NCBI RefSeq assembly: GCF_030250645.1
Contig: NZ_JASSVS010000002.1
Span: 434,001 to 498,000 of the forward strand
Source: Marinobacter azerbaijanicus
GTDB lineage: Bacteria; Pseudomonadota; Gammaproteobacteria; Pseudomonadales; Oleiphilaceae
DNA: 64,000 nucleotides
Direction: 5' to 3'
The notes beneath the pieces are model-generated. The model saw nothing but the letters and a program-made list of their open reading frames with translations, had not been told where the DNA came from and searched no databases. Of the stretch, positions 9,388-18,228 are shown one piece after another. How positions within the stretch are numbered: position 1 is the stretch's first letter; each line of letters opens with the position of its first letter. Both the position numbers and the translations under genes were made by a program.

Positions 9388-10194
9388 ATGGGAACGCTGA
9401 TTCTCGCGGTCACCTCGCTATTACTTTACAGCATCGGAACTGCCCTGCAGGCACTCAGCTTCAGGGGCCGGGTGCACACCAACATCGCCATAACCACCCT
9501 GATTGGCATGCTGGCCCTGACCGCCCACGGCCTTCTGATTGCCGAAACGGTTCACCGCGAAGGCGGATTCGATTTCGGATTCTTCCAGAGTTCGGTTCTG
9601 ATTTCCTGGCTCATTGTTTTCCTGCTGCTGGGCCTGAACCTTCGCAAGCCCGTTCAGAGTCTCTTTCTCGGCGTTTATCCCATCGCGGCGCTGACCATCA
9701 TTATGGGATTGATAACCCACTCCTCTTCCCGGCTCGTCCCGCAAGACAGTTACGGTATGCTCTCTCACATCGCCCTGTCGGTTACAGCGTACAGCCTGTT
9801 TACGCTCGCGGCCATACAGGCAGCGTTGCTGTATCTCCAGAATCGCCAGCTCAAGCACAATTACAACAGCATAATGATCAGGAACCTGCCACCTCTTCAG
9901 ACCATGGAATCCCTGCTGTTTGAAATGGTCTGGGCCGGCGTGGTGATGCTGGTGCTGGCCATTGCCACCGGGGCCCTTTTTATAGACGACATTTTCGCCC
10001 AGGATCTGGCCCACAAAACCGTATTCTCGCTGCTTGCCCTGATCGTATTCATCGCCCTGCTCATAGGGCGCTACGTGAAAGGATGGCGAGGCATTACCGC
10101 CAGCCGCTGGACATTGGCGGGATGCGCACTACTGATGCTTGCCTTCTACGGCAGCAAGTTTGTCCTTGAACTGGTCTTCCACCAGGGCGGCTGA
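9388..10194 (+). CDS. Cytochrome c assembly (CcsA/YpjD-like) membrane protein
   Basis: A 268-residue polytopic membrane protein with about eight hydrophobic segments (for example 1-20, 32-50, 67-86, 93-112, 128-150, 180-205, 213-232, 240-262). The family is the cytochrome c assembly/CcsA-like domain; the YpjD member usually lies beside ffh in gammaproteobacteria, as here. Family members handle or present haem, but the YpjD role is not established. A GGAAG ribosome binding site lies 8-12 bases before the ATG. It is followed after 97 bases by the CorB-like gene on the same strand. Confidence 0.85.
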   Translation: MGTLILAVTSLLLYSIGTALQALSFRGRVHTNIAITTLIGMLALTAHGLLIAETVHREGGFDFGFFQSSVLISWLIVFLLLGLNLRKPVQSLFLGVYPIAALTIIMGLITHSSSRLVPQDSYGMLSHIALSVTAYSLFTLAAIQAALLYLQNRQLKHNYNSIMIRNLPPLQTMESLLFEMVWAGVVMLVLAIATGALFIDDIFAQDLAHKTVFSLLALIVFIALLIGRYVKGWRGITASRWTLAGCALLMLAFYGSKFVLELVFHQGG

Positions 10195-10291
10195 GGCCGC
10201 CGGGGCCATGTCCCGAACGATCACACACTTGACACTGTGCTAACCGGCCGCCTATTTTCCCAACTTGTCAGCAATATAAGGGCATTCAGTC

Positions 10292-11569
10292 TTGAACGAA
10301 ACATCGCTTACCGCGCTGTTCATCATCCTGGCAGGACTTATTCTGTTGTCCGCCTTCTTCTCCAGCTCCGAGACCGGCATGATGTCCCTCAACCGCTACC
10401 GGTTGAAGCACATGGCCAAGACCGGTCACAAGGGCGCCAAGCGGGCGCAGGCATTGCTGAATCGCACAGACCAGCTGATTGGCGTCATCCTGATTGGCAA
10501 CAACTTCGTCAATATTTTTGCCTCCGCCATTGCCACGGTCATCGCCATACGCATCTGGGGCGACGCCGGTATCGCCATCGCTACCGTGCTCCTGACGATT
10601 GTCATTCTGATATTCGCGGAAGTGACACCAAAGACCCTTGCGGCGCTGTTCCCGGAAAAAATCGCCTTTCCTGCCAGCCATGTACTTGGCCCACTACTCA
10701 AGATTCTGTATCCCGTTGTATGGGCCGTTAACCTGTTCACGGGCGCCATCCTGAAAATCATCGGCGTATCCGCCAAAGATGCCGCCAACGAGCACCTCAG
10801 CCGCGAGGAACTCAGGACTCTGGTCAATGAAGCGGGAGCGCTGATCCCGGCAAAGCACAAGGACATGCTGGTCAGCATTCTTGATCTTGAAAAGGTAACG
10901 GTGAACGACATCATGGTTCCCCGGAACGAAGTGGCCGGCATTGACCTGGATGATGACCTCGACACCATCCTGCGCCAGCTCAGAAGTAGCCAGCATACCC
11001 GGCTTCCGGTTTTCAAGGGCGACATCAACAACATACAAGGCGTACTTCACCTGCGTAACGTCTCCAGGCTGCTTCTACAGGATGACATCAACAAGGCCAT
11101 GCTGATGCAGCTTTGCCGGGAACCCTACTTCATTCCGGAAAGCACGCCATTGAACACCCAACTGATCAACTTCCAGAAGCAAAAGCGGCGCTTCGGCATC
11201 GTGGTTGACGAATACGGAGAGGTTCTTGGCCTTGCCACGCTGGAAGACATACTTGAAGAAATCGTTGGCGAGTTCACTACCGATTACGCCGCCACCAGCC
11301 CCGATATTATCCCCCAGGATGATGGCACCTTTATCATTGATGGCACTTCCGCTGTCAGAACCATCAACAAAACCCTGGGCTGGAAGCTTCCCATTGACGG
11401 CCCCAAAACGCTCAATGGACTTATTACGGAAACCCTGGAAAACATACCCGAAACCAACGTTTGCCTGAAGGTGGGAGGACACCGCGTTGAAGTTCTTCAG
11501 ATCAAGGACAACGTGGTCAAGGCGGCCATCGTTCACCCCAGAAAACGGAAAAAACGCTCCGCCAGCTAG
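10292..11569 (+). CDS. CorB/CorC-family (DUF21-CBS) membrane transporter
   Basis: The 425-residue product has an N-terminal DUF21/CNNM domain with about four hydrophobic segments (residues 5-30, 65-90, 95-120, 130-150), then a pair of CBS domains (VNDIMVPRNEVAGIDLDDD; LGLATLEDILEEIVGEF) and a C-terminal CorC_HlyC domain (FIIDGTSAVRTINKTLGWKL). This family is associated with Mg2+/Co2+ export and resistance; the substrate here is inferred. The start is a TTG at 10292 (NETSLTALFIILAG follows); an AAGGG about 10 bases upstream supports it, and no ATG gives a complete first helix. Confidence 0.88.
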   Translation: MNETSLTALFIILAGLILLSAFFSSSETGMMSLNRYRLKHMAKTGHKGAKRAQALLNRTDQLIGVILIGNNFVNIFASAIATVIAIRIWGDAGIAIATVLLTIVILIFAEVTPKTLAALFPEKIAFPASHVLGPLLKILYPVVWAVNLFTGAILKIIGVSAKDAANEHLSREELRTLVNEAGALIPAKHKDMLVSILDLEKVTVNDIMVPRNEVAGIDLDDDLDTILRQLRSSQHTRLPVFKGDINNIQGVLHLRNVSRLLLQDDINKAMLMQLCREPYFIPESTPLNTQLINFQKQKRRFGIVVDEYGEVLGLATLEDILEEIVGEFTTDYAATSPDIIPQDDGTFIIDGTSAVRTINKTLGWKLPIDGPKTLNGLITETLENIPETNVCLKVGGHRVEVLQIKDNVVKAAIVHPRKRKKRSAS

Positions 11570-11613
11570 CCGGACACCCCCTAGACGATCCGGTTATAAC
11601 AGACCGCCCTTTA

Positions 11614-11636
11614 GAAAGATCAAAATTTAATCTTTC
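11614..11636. repeat. A/T-rich inverted repeat upstream of the Yip1-like gene
   Basis: GAAAGAT (11614-11620) and ATCTTTC (11630-11636) form a perfect 7-bp inverted repeat with a 9-base A/T-rich spacer. It may be a weak terminator after the CorB-like gene or an operator for the next gene; no T-tract follows. Confidence 0.4.
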
Positions 11637-11707
11637 CCTTGACCGAACCGTCGATCCCGCCAAGACTGAAGACGTGCGAAATAACAATAACGAGCAGGAG
11701 TACGTCC

Positions 11708-12310
11708 ATGAGTCTAACCCACACCCTGGGTCTTCTTACCCATCCGGATCGCGAATGGGAAGCCATTCGTAACGAGCGGGAATCCGTTGGCAAGCTTTAC
11801 GCCGGTCACGTTCTGTTACTGGCCCTGATCCCGGCCCTTGCGGCCTTCTATGGCAGCACCCAGGTTGGCTGGCAAATCGGCGACGGACAGATTATCCGGC
11901 TGACTGCGACCAGCGCCATGCAACTTTCAGTACTCTTTTACGGCGCCATGCTGGCAGGCATCTACATCATTGGGCGCTTCATCGACTTTTTTGCAGCAAC
12001 CTATGAGGCGAAGGACAGCACCCCGAGAGGCATTACTCTGGCGGCATACACAGCAACACCGGTGTTCCTGCTGGGCATCATTGCCGTGTACCCCAACATA
12101 TGGGTAAACATGATCGTGGGGCTGGTAGCCGTGGCCTACGCGGTCTATCTGCTTTACGAGGGGCTGCCGATACTGATGAAAATTCCGGAAGATCGCGGCT
12201 TCATGTTTGCCTCTGCGGTGTTGACCGTTGGACTGGTCATGTTTGTGGGCCTTCTTGCCATCACAGTGGTTATCTGGAGTGTGGGCATTGGCCCGGTTTA
12301 TGTAAGCTGA
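11708..12310 (+). CDS. Yip1-family integral membrane protein
   Basis: I use the ATG at 11708 (MSLTHTLGLLTHPDREWEAI), preceded by AGGAG at a good distance, instead of the longer open frame from 11639. The 200-residue protein begins with the short amphipathic segment HPDREWEAIRNERES typical of bacterial Yip1/DUF1282-like proteins and then has five hydrophobic segments (about 31-50, 67-88, 110-133, 137-160, 168-195). Function in bacteria is unknown. It is followed by a hairpin terminator, so it is probably monocistronic. Confidence 0.78.
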   Translation: MSLTHTLGLLTHPDREWEAIRNERESVGKLYAGHVLLLALIPALAAFYGSTQVGWQIGDGQIIRLTATSAMQLSVLFYGAMLAGIYIIGRFIDFFAATYEAKDSTPRGITLAAYTATPVFLLGIIAVYPNIWVNMIVGLVAVAYAVYLLYEGLPILMKIPEDRGFMFASAVLTVGLVMFVGLLAITVVIWSVGIGPVYVS

Positions 12311-12337
12311 CGCGGAGGCAACAGGTCCGTCGAAAAA

Positions 12338-12372
12338 CCGGGGCACCCTTGGGAGTCCCGGGATTTTTTATT
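12338..12372 (+). terminator. Rho-independent terminator after the Yip1-like gene
   Basis: CCGGGGCACCC and GGGAGTCCCGG form an 11-position stem with one wobble and one mismatch and a short loop (12338-12361), followed by a T6 run at 12364-12369. It lies 28 bases after the stop codon. Confidence 0.8.
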
Positions 12373-12497
12373 TCTGAGCTTTGTTAGCATTTGGTCATGT
12401 TACCGTGTGTTAAAATAAGGTAGATTTAACGTATAAATAAAAAACGAATTTGTAAGCTCGGTCATGTATCCGGTTGAGGCGTACACAGGAGTCGGCC

Positions 12498-14720
12498 ATG
12501 AATAAGCAGTCCGGCATACATTATCTCCGCGAGCACCGGGAGGCTGGGAGTTCAAACCCCGTACCTGCACAGGTGGTCCGTATCCGTGACACTGTTGTTG
12601 CCGGACTGGGAGATTTGTTGCAGGGTGCCTTTGACGCTGTAGATGACTCGCTGTTCGAACTGGCTAACAACGCCAGGAGCAACAACGAGCAGAACCGCTA
12701 TTTTGAAGCAATGCGCGAAATCCGTATCAAGCGGAAAGGCGTTGAGCGTCATTTCCAGAATGCGGTTGCACAGCTGTTTGCGAATCCGCCCCAAAGTGGC
12801 AGTGTGGCGGCAGAGGAAAGCCTGTCCGGCCAAACCAGTTCCGACAGCCTTTCGCTGGTAGGTGATGACGACCTGGAAGAGCAGGTTGCCCTCAATGCCA
12901 TGATCACCAAGTCCAAGGTTCACTTTCAGGGTCCGCTGCTGCAGCTGCAAGCCCGGTTCAGTGCTGTTTATCCGGGCGCCAGTGAAGAAACACCGGTGAA
13001 CCCCATGGCTCCCGAGCACCTGTGCAGCGCCTTTGTAGAGGCCATCCAGGCCCTCGAAATCCAGATTCGCGAACGCCTGATATTGCTAAAGCAGTTTGAC
13101 CGCTACGTTGTCTCCAACCTGGGCATGTTACTGGATGAAGCTAACCGGATACTGATCCAGGCTGGCGTGATTCCCAACTTCCGCTACCAGGGCAAGGCCG
13201 GCAAACAGCGTGACAGTTCTGCTACAGGCGCCACCAGTGAGTCAGCCAGCGAAACGGCCGCGGCTGCCGGCAGCCAGCAAGGGCACCACGAAGGGGCAAT
13301 GTTTGAGCAGATCAGGCAGATGCTTGCCCATCAGCGTGCTAATGCCGGCATTCCACCAAGAACGTCCGACCCCAACGTCCACCTTGTCGGCGGCGCAGAA
13401 CTCGCCAACCTGCTTGGATCACTCCCCCAGCAACCTCCCGGAGAAAAGTTCAGTGGTAACCTGAGTGCTGGCGAGCCGGTAATGGTCGACCTGCATCAGA
13501 TTGTCCAGCAACTACTGGCCCAGTCCGGCAGCACCGCTGATGGCAAGAAGCCAGCACTGAATGAAATGGACGAGGACCTGATCAACCTGGTGTCCATGCT
13601 CTTCGAGTTTATTCTCGATGATTACAATCTGTCGGCACCGGTACAGGTGCTGATAAGCCGGCTGCAAATCCCCATTCTCAAGGTGGTGATCAAGGACAAG
13701 ACATTCTTCAGCAAGGCCACACACCCAGCCCGACGTCTTCTTAACTCACTGGCCAGGGCCGGAATCGGCTGGAGCGAAAGCGACGAGAAAACACGGGATA
13801 AGCTCTACGAACAGATTCATGCGATTGTTGCCCGTATCCTGAACGAGTTTGACGGTGACGTGACCCTGTTCGAAACCCTGGGTGAGGAATTTGAACAGTT
13901 CCTGGCCCGCGAAAACCGTAAGTCTTCCCTGGTGGAACAGCGTACCCGGGAGTCTGAACGTGGTCGCATCAAATCACAGAAAGCCCAGGAAACCGTTGAC
14001 CAGCTCTTACAGAAGAAGCTGGCACGCTACAAGCTTCAGGAGCCGGTCAAGAACATCCTGCTGAATGGCTGGAGCCGGGTCATGTTTCTGGCCTATCTCA
14101 GGGACGATGTAGAGCACCGCTGGCTTCAAACCGTTCGGGTTGTGGACGACCTGATATGGTGCCTGCATCCCCATCAGGACGACGAAGAACGCGACCAGTG
14201 GGTCCGCGTGGTTCCTGGCCTGTTGAAATCCCTCAGGGCCGGCCTTGAGGAGGTTTCCTACAATTCGTCCAGGCTGGACGAAATGATGTCGGATCTCAAG
14301 CATGAGCTAACCGAAGCATTCCGTGCCAACGCACTCGCGGAAGCCATGGAAGATACTCCCGAGCCGGAACCCGAGGAAGAGGAACTGACGGGTCATCAGA
14401 CCGCCATACAGCGGCAACAGGAGCTGGAAGACGCAGCGATTGCCGAGCATGTGGCTCAGATTGACGCCATTGAAATCGGCAACTGGGTGGAATTCAACCT
14501 GGTAAACGGTGCCAGCTTCCGCTGCAAACTGTCTGCGATTATTGAGGAAGCCGACTGTTTCGTCTTCGTTAACCGCATGGGCCTCAAGGTTATAGAGAAG
14601 TCCCGTACCGATCTTGCCCATGAGATGCGACGCGGTCGCCTGACGGTTCTTGAACAGGGTGCGCTGATTGACCGGGCGCTGGACGCTGTTGTGGGCAGCT
14701 TGCGGAGCAAGGCGGGATAA
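12498..14720 (+). CDS. DUF1631 family protein with C-terminal PilZ-like region
   Basis: The ATG at 12498 is chosen because CAGGAG lies 9 bases upstream; the frame is open from 12474. The 740-residue soluble protein matches the DUF1631 family of gammaproteobacteria: a helical N-terminal half, a low-complexity Ser/Ala/Gly linker (about 240-270), a helical domain with MDEDLINLVSMLFEFILDD near 360, an acidic PEPEPEEEEL stretch near 630, then a C-terminal part (NWVEFNLVNGASFRCKLSAI) whose beta pattern resembles PilZ-like domains. The arginine pair and D/N-x-S-x-x-G needed for c-di-GMP binding are not evident, so binding is not claimed. Function is unknown. An A/T-rich 125-base stretch upstream probably holds its promoter. 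Confidence 0.8.
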   Translation: MNKQSGIHYLREHREAGSSNPVPAQVVRIRDTVVAGLGDLLQGAFDAVDDSLFELANNARSNNEQNRYFEAMREIRIKRKGVERHFQNAVAQLFANPPQSGSVAAEESLSGQTSSDSLSLVGDDDLEEQVALNAMITKSKVHFQGPLLQLQARFSAVYPGASEETPVNPMAPEHLCSAFVEAIQALEIQIRERLILLKQFDRYVVSNLGMLLDEANRILIQAGVIPNFRYQGKAGKQRDSSATGATSESASETAAAAGSQQGHHEGAMFEQIRQMLAHQRANAGIPPRTSDPNVHLVGGAELANLLGSLPQQPPGEKFSGNLSAGEPVMVDLHQIVQQLLAQSGSTADGKKPALNEMDEDLINLVSMLFEFILDDYNLSAPVQVLISRLQIPILKVVIKDKTFFSKATHPARRLLNSLARAGIGWSESDEKTRDKLYEQIHAIVARILNEFDGDVTLFETLGEEFEQFLARENRKSSLVEQRTRESERGRIKSQKAQETVDQLLQKKLARYKLQEPVKNILLNGWSRVMFLAYLRDDVEHRWLQTVRVVDDLIWCLHPHQDDEERDQWVRVVPGLLKSLRAGLEEVSYNSSRLDEMMSDLKHELTEAFRANALAEAMEDTPEPEPEEEELTGHQTAIQRQQELEDAAIAEHVAQIDAIEIGNWVEFNLVNGASFRCKLSAIIEEADCFVFVNRMGLKVIEKSRTDLAHEMRRGRLTVLEQGALIDRALDAVVGSLRSKAG

Positions 14721-14770
14721 GCTAGCCTGCCGCCTGCCCTCAATCCGTCATCTGGAGCACCTGAGCATCA

Positions 14771-15553
14771 ATGCTGGAGTATGGCAGTGTAACCAGCCTT
14801 CCGGGGAAATACCGGATAACCCTGGCAATATCGATTGCCTTGCTGCTCCATACTCTGGTGATGTCAGTACTGCCCTTCACTTTCCCCGAGAAGGAAACCC
14901 GCCACCGAACGGTGCAGGTGGAGCTTCTCAGCCCTGGCAGCCAGCCCTCGTCAGAAGTCACAACCAGTACCCGACGGCAAACTCCGGAAAGCGACCGCTC
15001 GCAGATCGCCGAGGAGTCTTCCGACCCCGACTTGCAGCCAGCCCTCCGATCGGAGACCCAATCTCAGAACTCTTCACGTGATGGGCGCACAGAACCCCGG
15101 GATCCGTCACAGCCTGCCTCCCTGGAGCGGAGCTCCGAGCAGTCATCTGCGCAACCCACACAGACTCAGACCGCCACTTCAGCGGCCTCTGGCAATCCGG
15201 ATGCGACCACAGAGGATCAACCGGAGCCCATAACACAGATCAGTCGCCAGCCACAGCAAACCAACCCCTACCTGACAAGCCTGGCGGCCCGGGTTGCCAG
15301 GGAACTGGACAAGCGTCCGGTTCCATCCAGTCGACGTGTCAGGAAGCCGGTGACCATGGAGCTGGAATTACGGATCATGGATAGCGGTGCACTGACGAGC
15401 GCGAGGGTAACCCGGTCGACAGGGTTCAGGGAGATAGACCAGGCTGTCTATCAGGCGGCGCTTCTTGCCAGCCCCTACCCGGAACCACCGGAAGAAAATT
15501 CAGAAAAGGGGCGTTTCCGGGTCGAACTGATCTTCACCCCGGAACGCCTGTAG
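14771..15553 (+). CDS. TonB-like energy-transducing protein
   Basis: A 260-residue protein with a single N-terminal membrane anchor (about residues 15-37, ITLAISIALLLHTLVMSVLP), a long Ser/Gln/Thr/Pro-rich periplasmic linker (about 50-165) and a C-terminal TonB-like domain (VTMELELRIMDSGALTSARV, STGFREIDQAVYQAALLASP). TonB-type proteins couple the proton motive force, through ExbBD, to outer-membrane receptors. No exbBD or receptor is nearby, and the linker is not the usual Lys-Pro/Glu-Pro type, so a non-transport role is possible. It follows the DUF1631 gene by 50 bases and is convergent with grxD (10-base gap). Confidence 0.8.
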   Translation: MLEYGSVTSLPGKYRITLAISIALLLHTLVMSVLPFTFPEKETRHRTVQVELLSPGSQPSSEVTTSTRRQTPESDRSQIAEESSDPDLQPALRSETQSQNSSRDGRTEPRDPSQPASLERSSEQSSAQPTQTQTATSAASGNPDATTEDQPEPITQISRQPQQTNPYLTSLAARVARELDKRPVPSSRRVRKPVTMELELRIMDSGALTSARVTRSTGFREIDQAVYQAALLASPYPEPPEENSEKGRFRVELIFTPERL

Positions 15554-15563
15554 AAGCCAGGCT

Positions 15564-15890
15564 TCAGGCCTCGGCTTGCTTTGCAGCTGCCTTGATCTGT
15601 TCGGCCAGCTCACCACTCTCGGACATTTCCAGAATAATGTCACAGCCACCAACGAGCTCACCGTTGATATAAAGCTGGGGATAGGTAGGCCAGCTTGAAT
15701 AGACTTTCAGGCCTTCACGCAACTCCTGATTGTCGAGAATATTAACAAAGGCAAACCGCTCGCCACAGGCCATCAGGGCCTGAACGGTCTTGGCCGAGAA
15801 GCCACACTGAGGGGCCTGGGGAGTTCCTTTCATGTAAAGGATGACGGGATTTTCTTCGAGCTGGCTCTTGATGGTTTCGTTGATGTCCAT
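15564..15890 (-). CDS. grxD: Monothiol glutaredoxin Grx4
   Basis: The 108-residue protein has the monothiol active site CGFS at 29-32 within PQCGFSAKTVQALMACGE, the WPTYPQLYINGELVGGCDII block (glutathione-binding TVP-like loop) and full length for GrxD. Such proteins carry a glutathione-ligated [2Fe-2S] cluster, alone or with BolA, and act in iron-sulfur trafficking. It is a single gene on the minus strand, convergent with the TonB-like gene, with a plausible sigma-70 promoter upstream. Confidence 0.95.
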   Translation of the reverse strand: MDINETIKSQLEENPVILYMKGTPQAPQCGFSAKTVQALMACGERFAFVNILDNQELREGLKVYSSWPTYPQLYINGELVGGCDIILEMSESGELAEQIKAAAKQAEA

Positions 15891-16218
15891 GGATACTTAC
15901 CTCTCATTGGAAACGGGATCGCCCGGGGCGACCTGACTGGTTATATTGTACACGTCCCTGCATTGGCACCAAACACCGACATTGATCCAGCGCAACCACT
16001 CAGCCTGGTGGCGTTGTCTTCGGAACCCTGACGGGCTAGACTTGGGCTCCTGTCTTTCAGGCAGCCAGGCAACCCCCGTTTTCGTATCCCGCCAGTGCGG
16101 CATCCGCCGCAGACTGGCGTATTGCCGTTTCAGGATAATGACTACAGCGGGCCGGTTGCAACCATGAACATGCCCGGGAATTCAGAGACAGGATGACCGA
16201 TTAACTAAGGGCCATAGC
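15891..16218. other. Intergenic region between grxD and argF
   Basis: This 328-base stretch has no convincing gene; short open frames in it lack family resemblance and ribosome binding sites. It contains the candidate grxD promoter (minus strand) and must hold the argF promoter; no clear ArgR operator was seen. Confidence 0.6.
15945..15972 (-). promoter_or_regulatory. Candidate sigma-70 promoter for grxD
   Basis: On the minus strand TTGGTG (15972-15967) and TACAAT (15950-15945) are spaced by 16 bases, 55 bases upstream of the grxD ATG. The -10 matches five of six consensus bases, the -35 three. Confidence 0.45.
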
Positions 16219-17133
16219 ATGGCAACAAGACATTTTCTCACACTCAATGACCTGAGCTCTGACGAGCTGGAGCATCTGCTGGATCACGGCACCCGACTCC
16301 GCAAGGAGTGGCGCCAGGGAACCGTACGTGAAACTCTGAAAAATCGTGTTCTGGCCATGATTTTCGAAAAGTCCTCGACTCGCACCCGGGTATCCTTCGA
16401 GGCGGGCATGACCCAACTGGGTGGCGCCGCCCTGTTTCTGTCACCCCGCGATACCCAGCTTGGACGCGGGGAGCCCATCGAAGATTCCGCCATCGTGATT
16501 TCCAGCATGGTGGACGCAGTCATGATCCGCACCTTCGCACACGCCACGGTTGAGAGATTTGCAGCGGCATCGAGAGCCCCGGTCATAAACGCGCTTACAG
16601 ACGATTTCCACCCCTGCCAGCTGCTGGCCGACATGCAGACCTATCGCGAACACCGCGGCAGCATCCGCGGTGGTACAGTGGCGTGGATCGGTGATGGCAA
16701 CAACATGTGTCAGTCCTATATCAATGCGGCCGCGCAGTTCGGATTCAACCTTCGCGTGGCCTGCCCGGAAGGTTATGAGCCCGACAACAGTCTGACAGCA
16801 AACCCGGGACAAAATGTCACTATTGTCCGTGACCCGGCTGAAGCCGCCAGGGGAGCGGATCTTCTGGTTACCGACGTCTGGGCCTCCATGGGCCAGGAAG
16901 ATGAACAGAAGGCCCGGGAGCTGGCCTTCCGGGATTATCAGATCAATCCCTCACTGATGAATCTGGCGAACAAGGATGCTTTGTTCATGCACTGCCTTCC
17001 AGCCCATCGCGGCGAGGAAATTTCCGCAGACATGATGGAACACCCCCGCTCTGTGGTCTGGGACGAAGCTGAGAACCGCCTCCACGCGCAGAAGGCATTG
17101 CTTGAATTCCTGATACTCAACCGACTGGATTGA
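16219..17133 (+). CDS. argF: Ornithine carbamoyltransferase
   Basis: The 304-residue anabolic enzyme joins carbamoyl phosphate and ornithine to give citrulline in arginine synthesis. The carbamoyl-phosphate loop STRTR is at 53-57, HPCQ at 131-134 and the ornithine-binding HCLPAH at 258-263. Length agrees with the shorter anabolic ArgF of pseudomonads and not the catabolic ArcB type, although family assignment from sequence by eye is not absolute. A gene for an ABC ATPase starts 4 bases after its stop, suggesting co-transcription. Confidence 0.96.
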   Translation: MATRHFLTLNDLSSDELEHLLDHGTRLRKEWRQGTVRETLKNRVLAMIFEKSSTRTRVSFEAGMTQLGGAALFLSPRDTQLGRGEPIEDSAIVISSMVDAVMIRTFAHATVERFAAASRAPVINALTDDFHPCQLLADMQTYREHRGSIRGGTVAWIGDGNNMCQSYINAAAQFGFNLRVACPEGYEPDNSLTANPGQNVTIVRDPAEAARGADLLVTDVWASMGQEDEQKARELAFRDYQINPSLMNLANKDALFMHCLPAHRGEEISADMMEHPRSVVWDEAENRLHAQKALLEFLILNRLD

Positions 17134-17137
17134 CTGG

Positions 17138-18208
17138 ATGACTGAAAGCCTCGTTCAACCCACCGGCTGGCTGCTGGAAGTAAACAACCTGTCCTGCGGC
17201 TATGGCGATGGCTCTGTGGTGAAGGACGTCAGTTTTGCGCTCAGCCATGGCGATATCGGCTGCCTGCTGGGGCCCAGCGGCTGCGGAAAAAGCACCATCC
17301 TGCGGGCGCTGGCGGGATTTCTGCCTATCAACACCGGTGAAATCCGCCTGCAGTCCAACTCCATCAGTCTTCCCGCCCGAACACTGGCACCGGAAAAGCG
17401 CCGTATTGGAATGGTTTTCCAGGACTACGCACTGTTTCCACACCTGACGATTGCCGAAAATGTAGGGTTTGGTCTGCGCCATGAAGACCGGAGCGAGAAA
17501 CGCCAGAAGGTCAGGGAACTGCTGCAGCTTGTCCACCTTCAGGACCTTGCCCAAAGTTACCCCCATGAACTTTCCGGTGGCCAGCAGCAACGGGTGGCAC
17601 TTGCCCGAGCGCTGGCTCCGGAGCCGACACTGATCCTCCTGGACGAGCCTTTCTCGAACCTGGACGCAGACCTTCGTCGCCGGCTCAGCCTGGACGTGAG
17701 AGAAATCCTCAAGACCCTCGGCATCAGCGCCATTCTGGTAACCCATGACCAGCAGGAAGCCTTTGCGATGTGTGACCAGGTGGCGGTTCTCAAGGATGGC
17801 GGCATCCAGCAGTGGGATGTCCCGTATAACCTCTACCATGAACCTGCCAATCGCTTCGTGGCTAGCTTTGTTGGCCAGGGCGGGTTCATACCGGGAAAAA
17901 CACTGGGGCCCGACACCATTGATTCAGAGCTGGGGGTTATCCGCGGCAACCGTGCCTATAAGTGGAAAGCCGGCACACTGGTGGATGTGCTGATTCGACC
18001 GGATGACATTGTTTACGACGCGGAGTCGGAGCTCAAACCCCGCGTTGTGGAAAAAACCTTCGCCGGAACTTCAACCCTGTACCGTTTCCGCTGCTCGGAA
18101 GACACCGAGTTTGAGGCACTGTTTCGCAGTCACCTGGACTTCTACCTTGGTGAACATGTTCCGGTTCGGGTGGAAGCGGACCACCTCATCGCGTTCGAAA
18201 GAGTCTGA
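17138..18208 (+). CDS. ABC transporter ATPase, FbpC/PotA-like
   Basis: The 356-residue protein is a complete importer-type ATPase: Walker A GPSGCGKST at 45-53, signature LSGGQ at 145-149, Walker B LILLDE at 165-170, the D-loop SNLDADLR and H-loop VTHDQ. The C-terminal 120 residues resemble a TOBE/regulatory domain (LIRPDDIVYDAESE). Closest family by eye is the Fe3+/polyamine/sulfate ATPase group. No permease or binding-protein gene is adjacent, so its partners must be elsewhere or its role is different. Only 4 bases separate it from argF, so it is probably translated from the same mRNA. Confidence 0.88.
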   Translation: MTESLVQPTGWLLEVNNLSCGYGDGSVVKDVSFALSHGDIGCLLGPSGCGKSTILRALAGFLPINTGEIRLQSNSISLPARTLAPEKRRIGMVFQDYALFPHLTIAENVGFGLRHEDRSEKRQKVRELLQLVHLQDLAQSYPHELSGGQQQRVALARALAPEPTLILLDEPFSNLDADLRRRLSLDVREILKTLGISAILVTHDQQEAFAMCDQVAVLKDGGIQQWDVPYNLYHEPANRFVASFVGQGGFIPGKTLGPDTIDSELGVIRGNRAYKWKAGTLVDVLIRPDDIVYDAESELKPRVVEKTFAGTSTLYRFRCSEDTEFEALFRSHLDFYLGEHVPVRVEADHLIAFERV

Positions 18209-18228
18209 ACCGGCCACCCTGCACCAGT

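Noticed and set aside
12549..12575. tRNA T-arm-like stretch (GAGTTCAAACCCC)
   Set aside because: It lies in the coding frame of the DUF1631 gene and no acceptor or anticodon arms can be drawn.
15897..16167. Short open frames on both strands between grxD and argF
   Set aside because: No homology by eye, no ribosome binding site, and the region is needed for two promoters.
16140..16218. ArgR operator upstream of argF
   Set aside because: TGAA and TTCA elements are present but their spacing is 12 bases and not the 6 of an ARG box.
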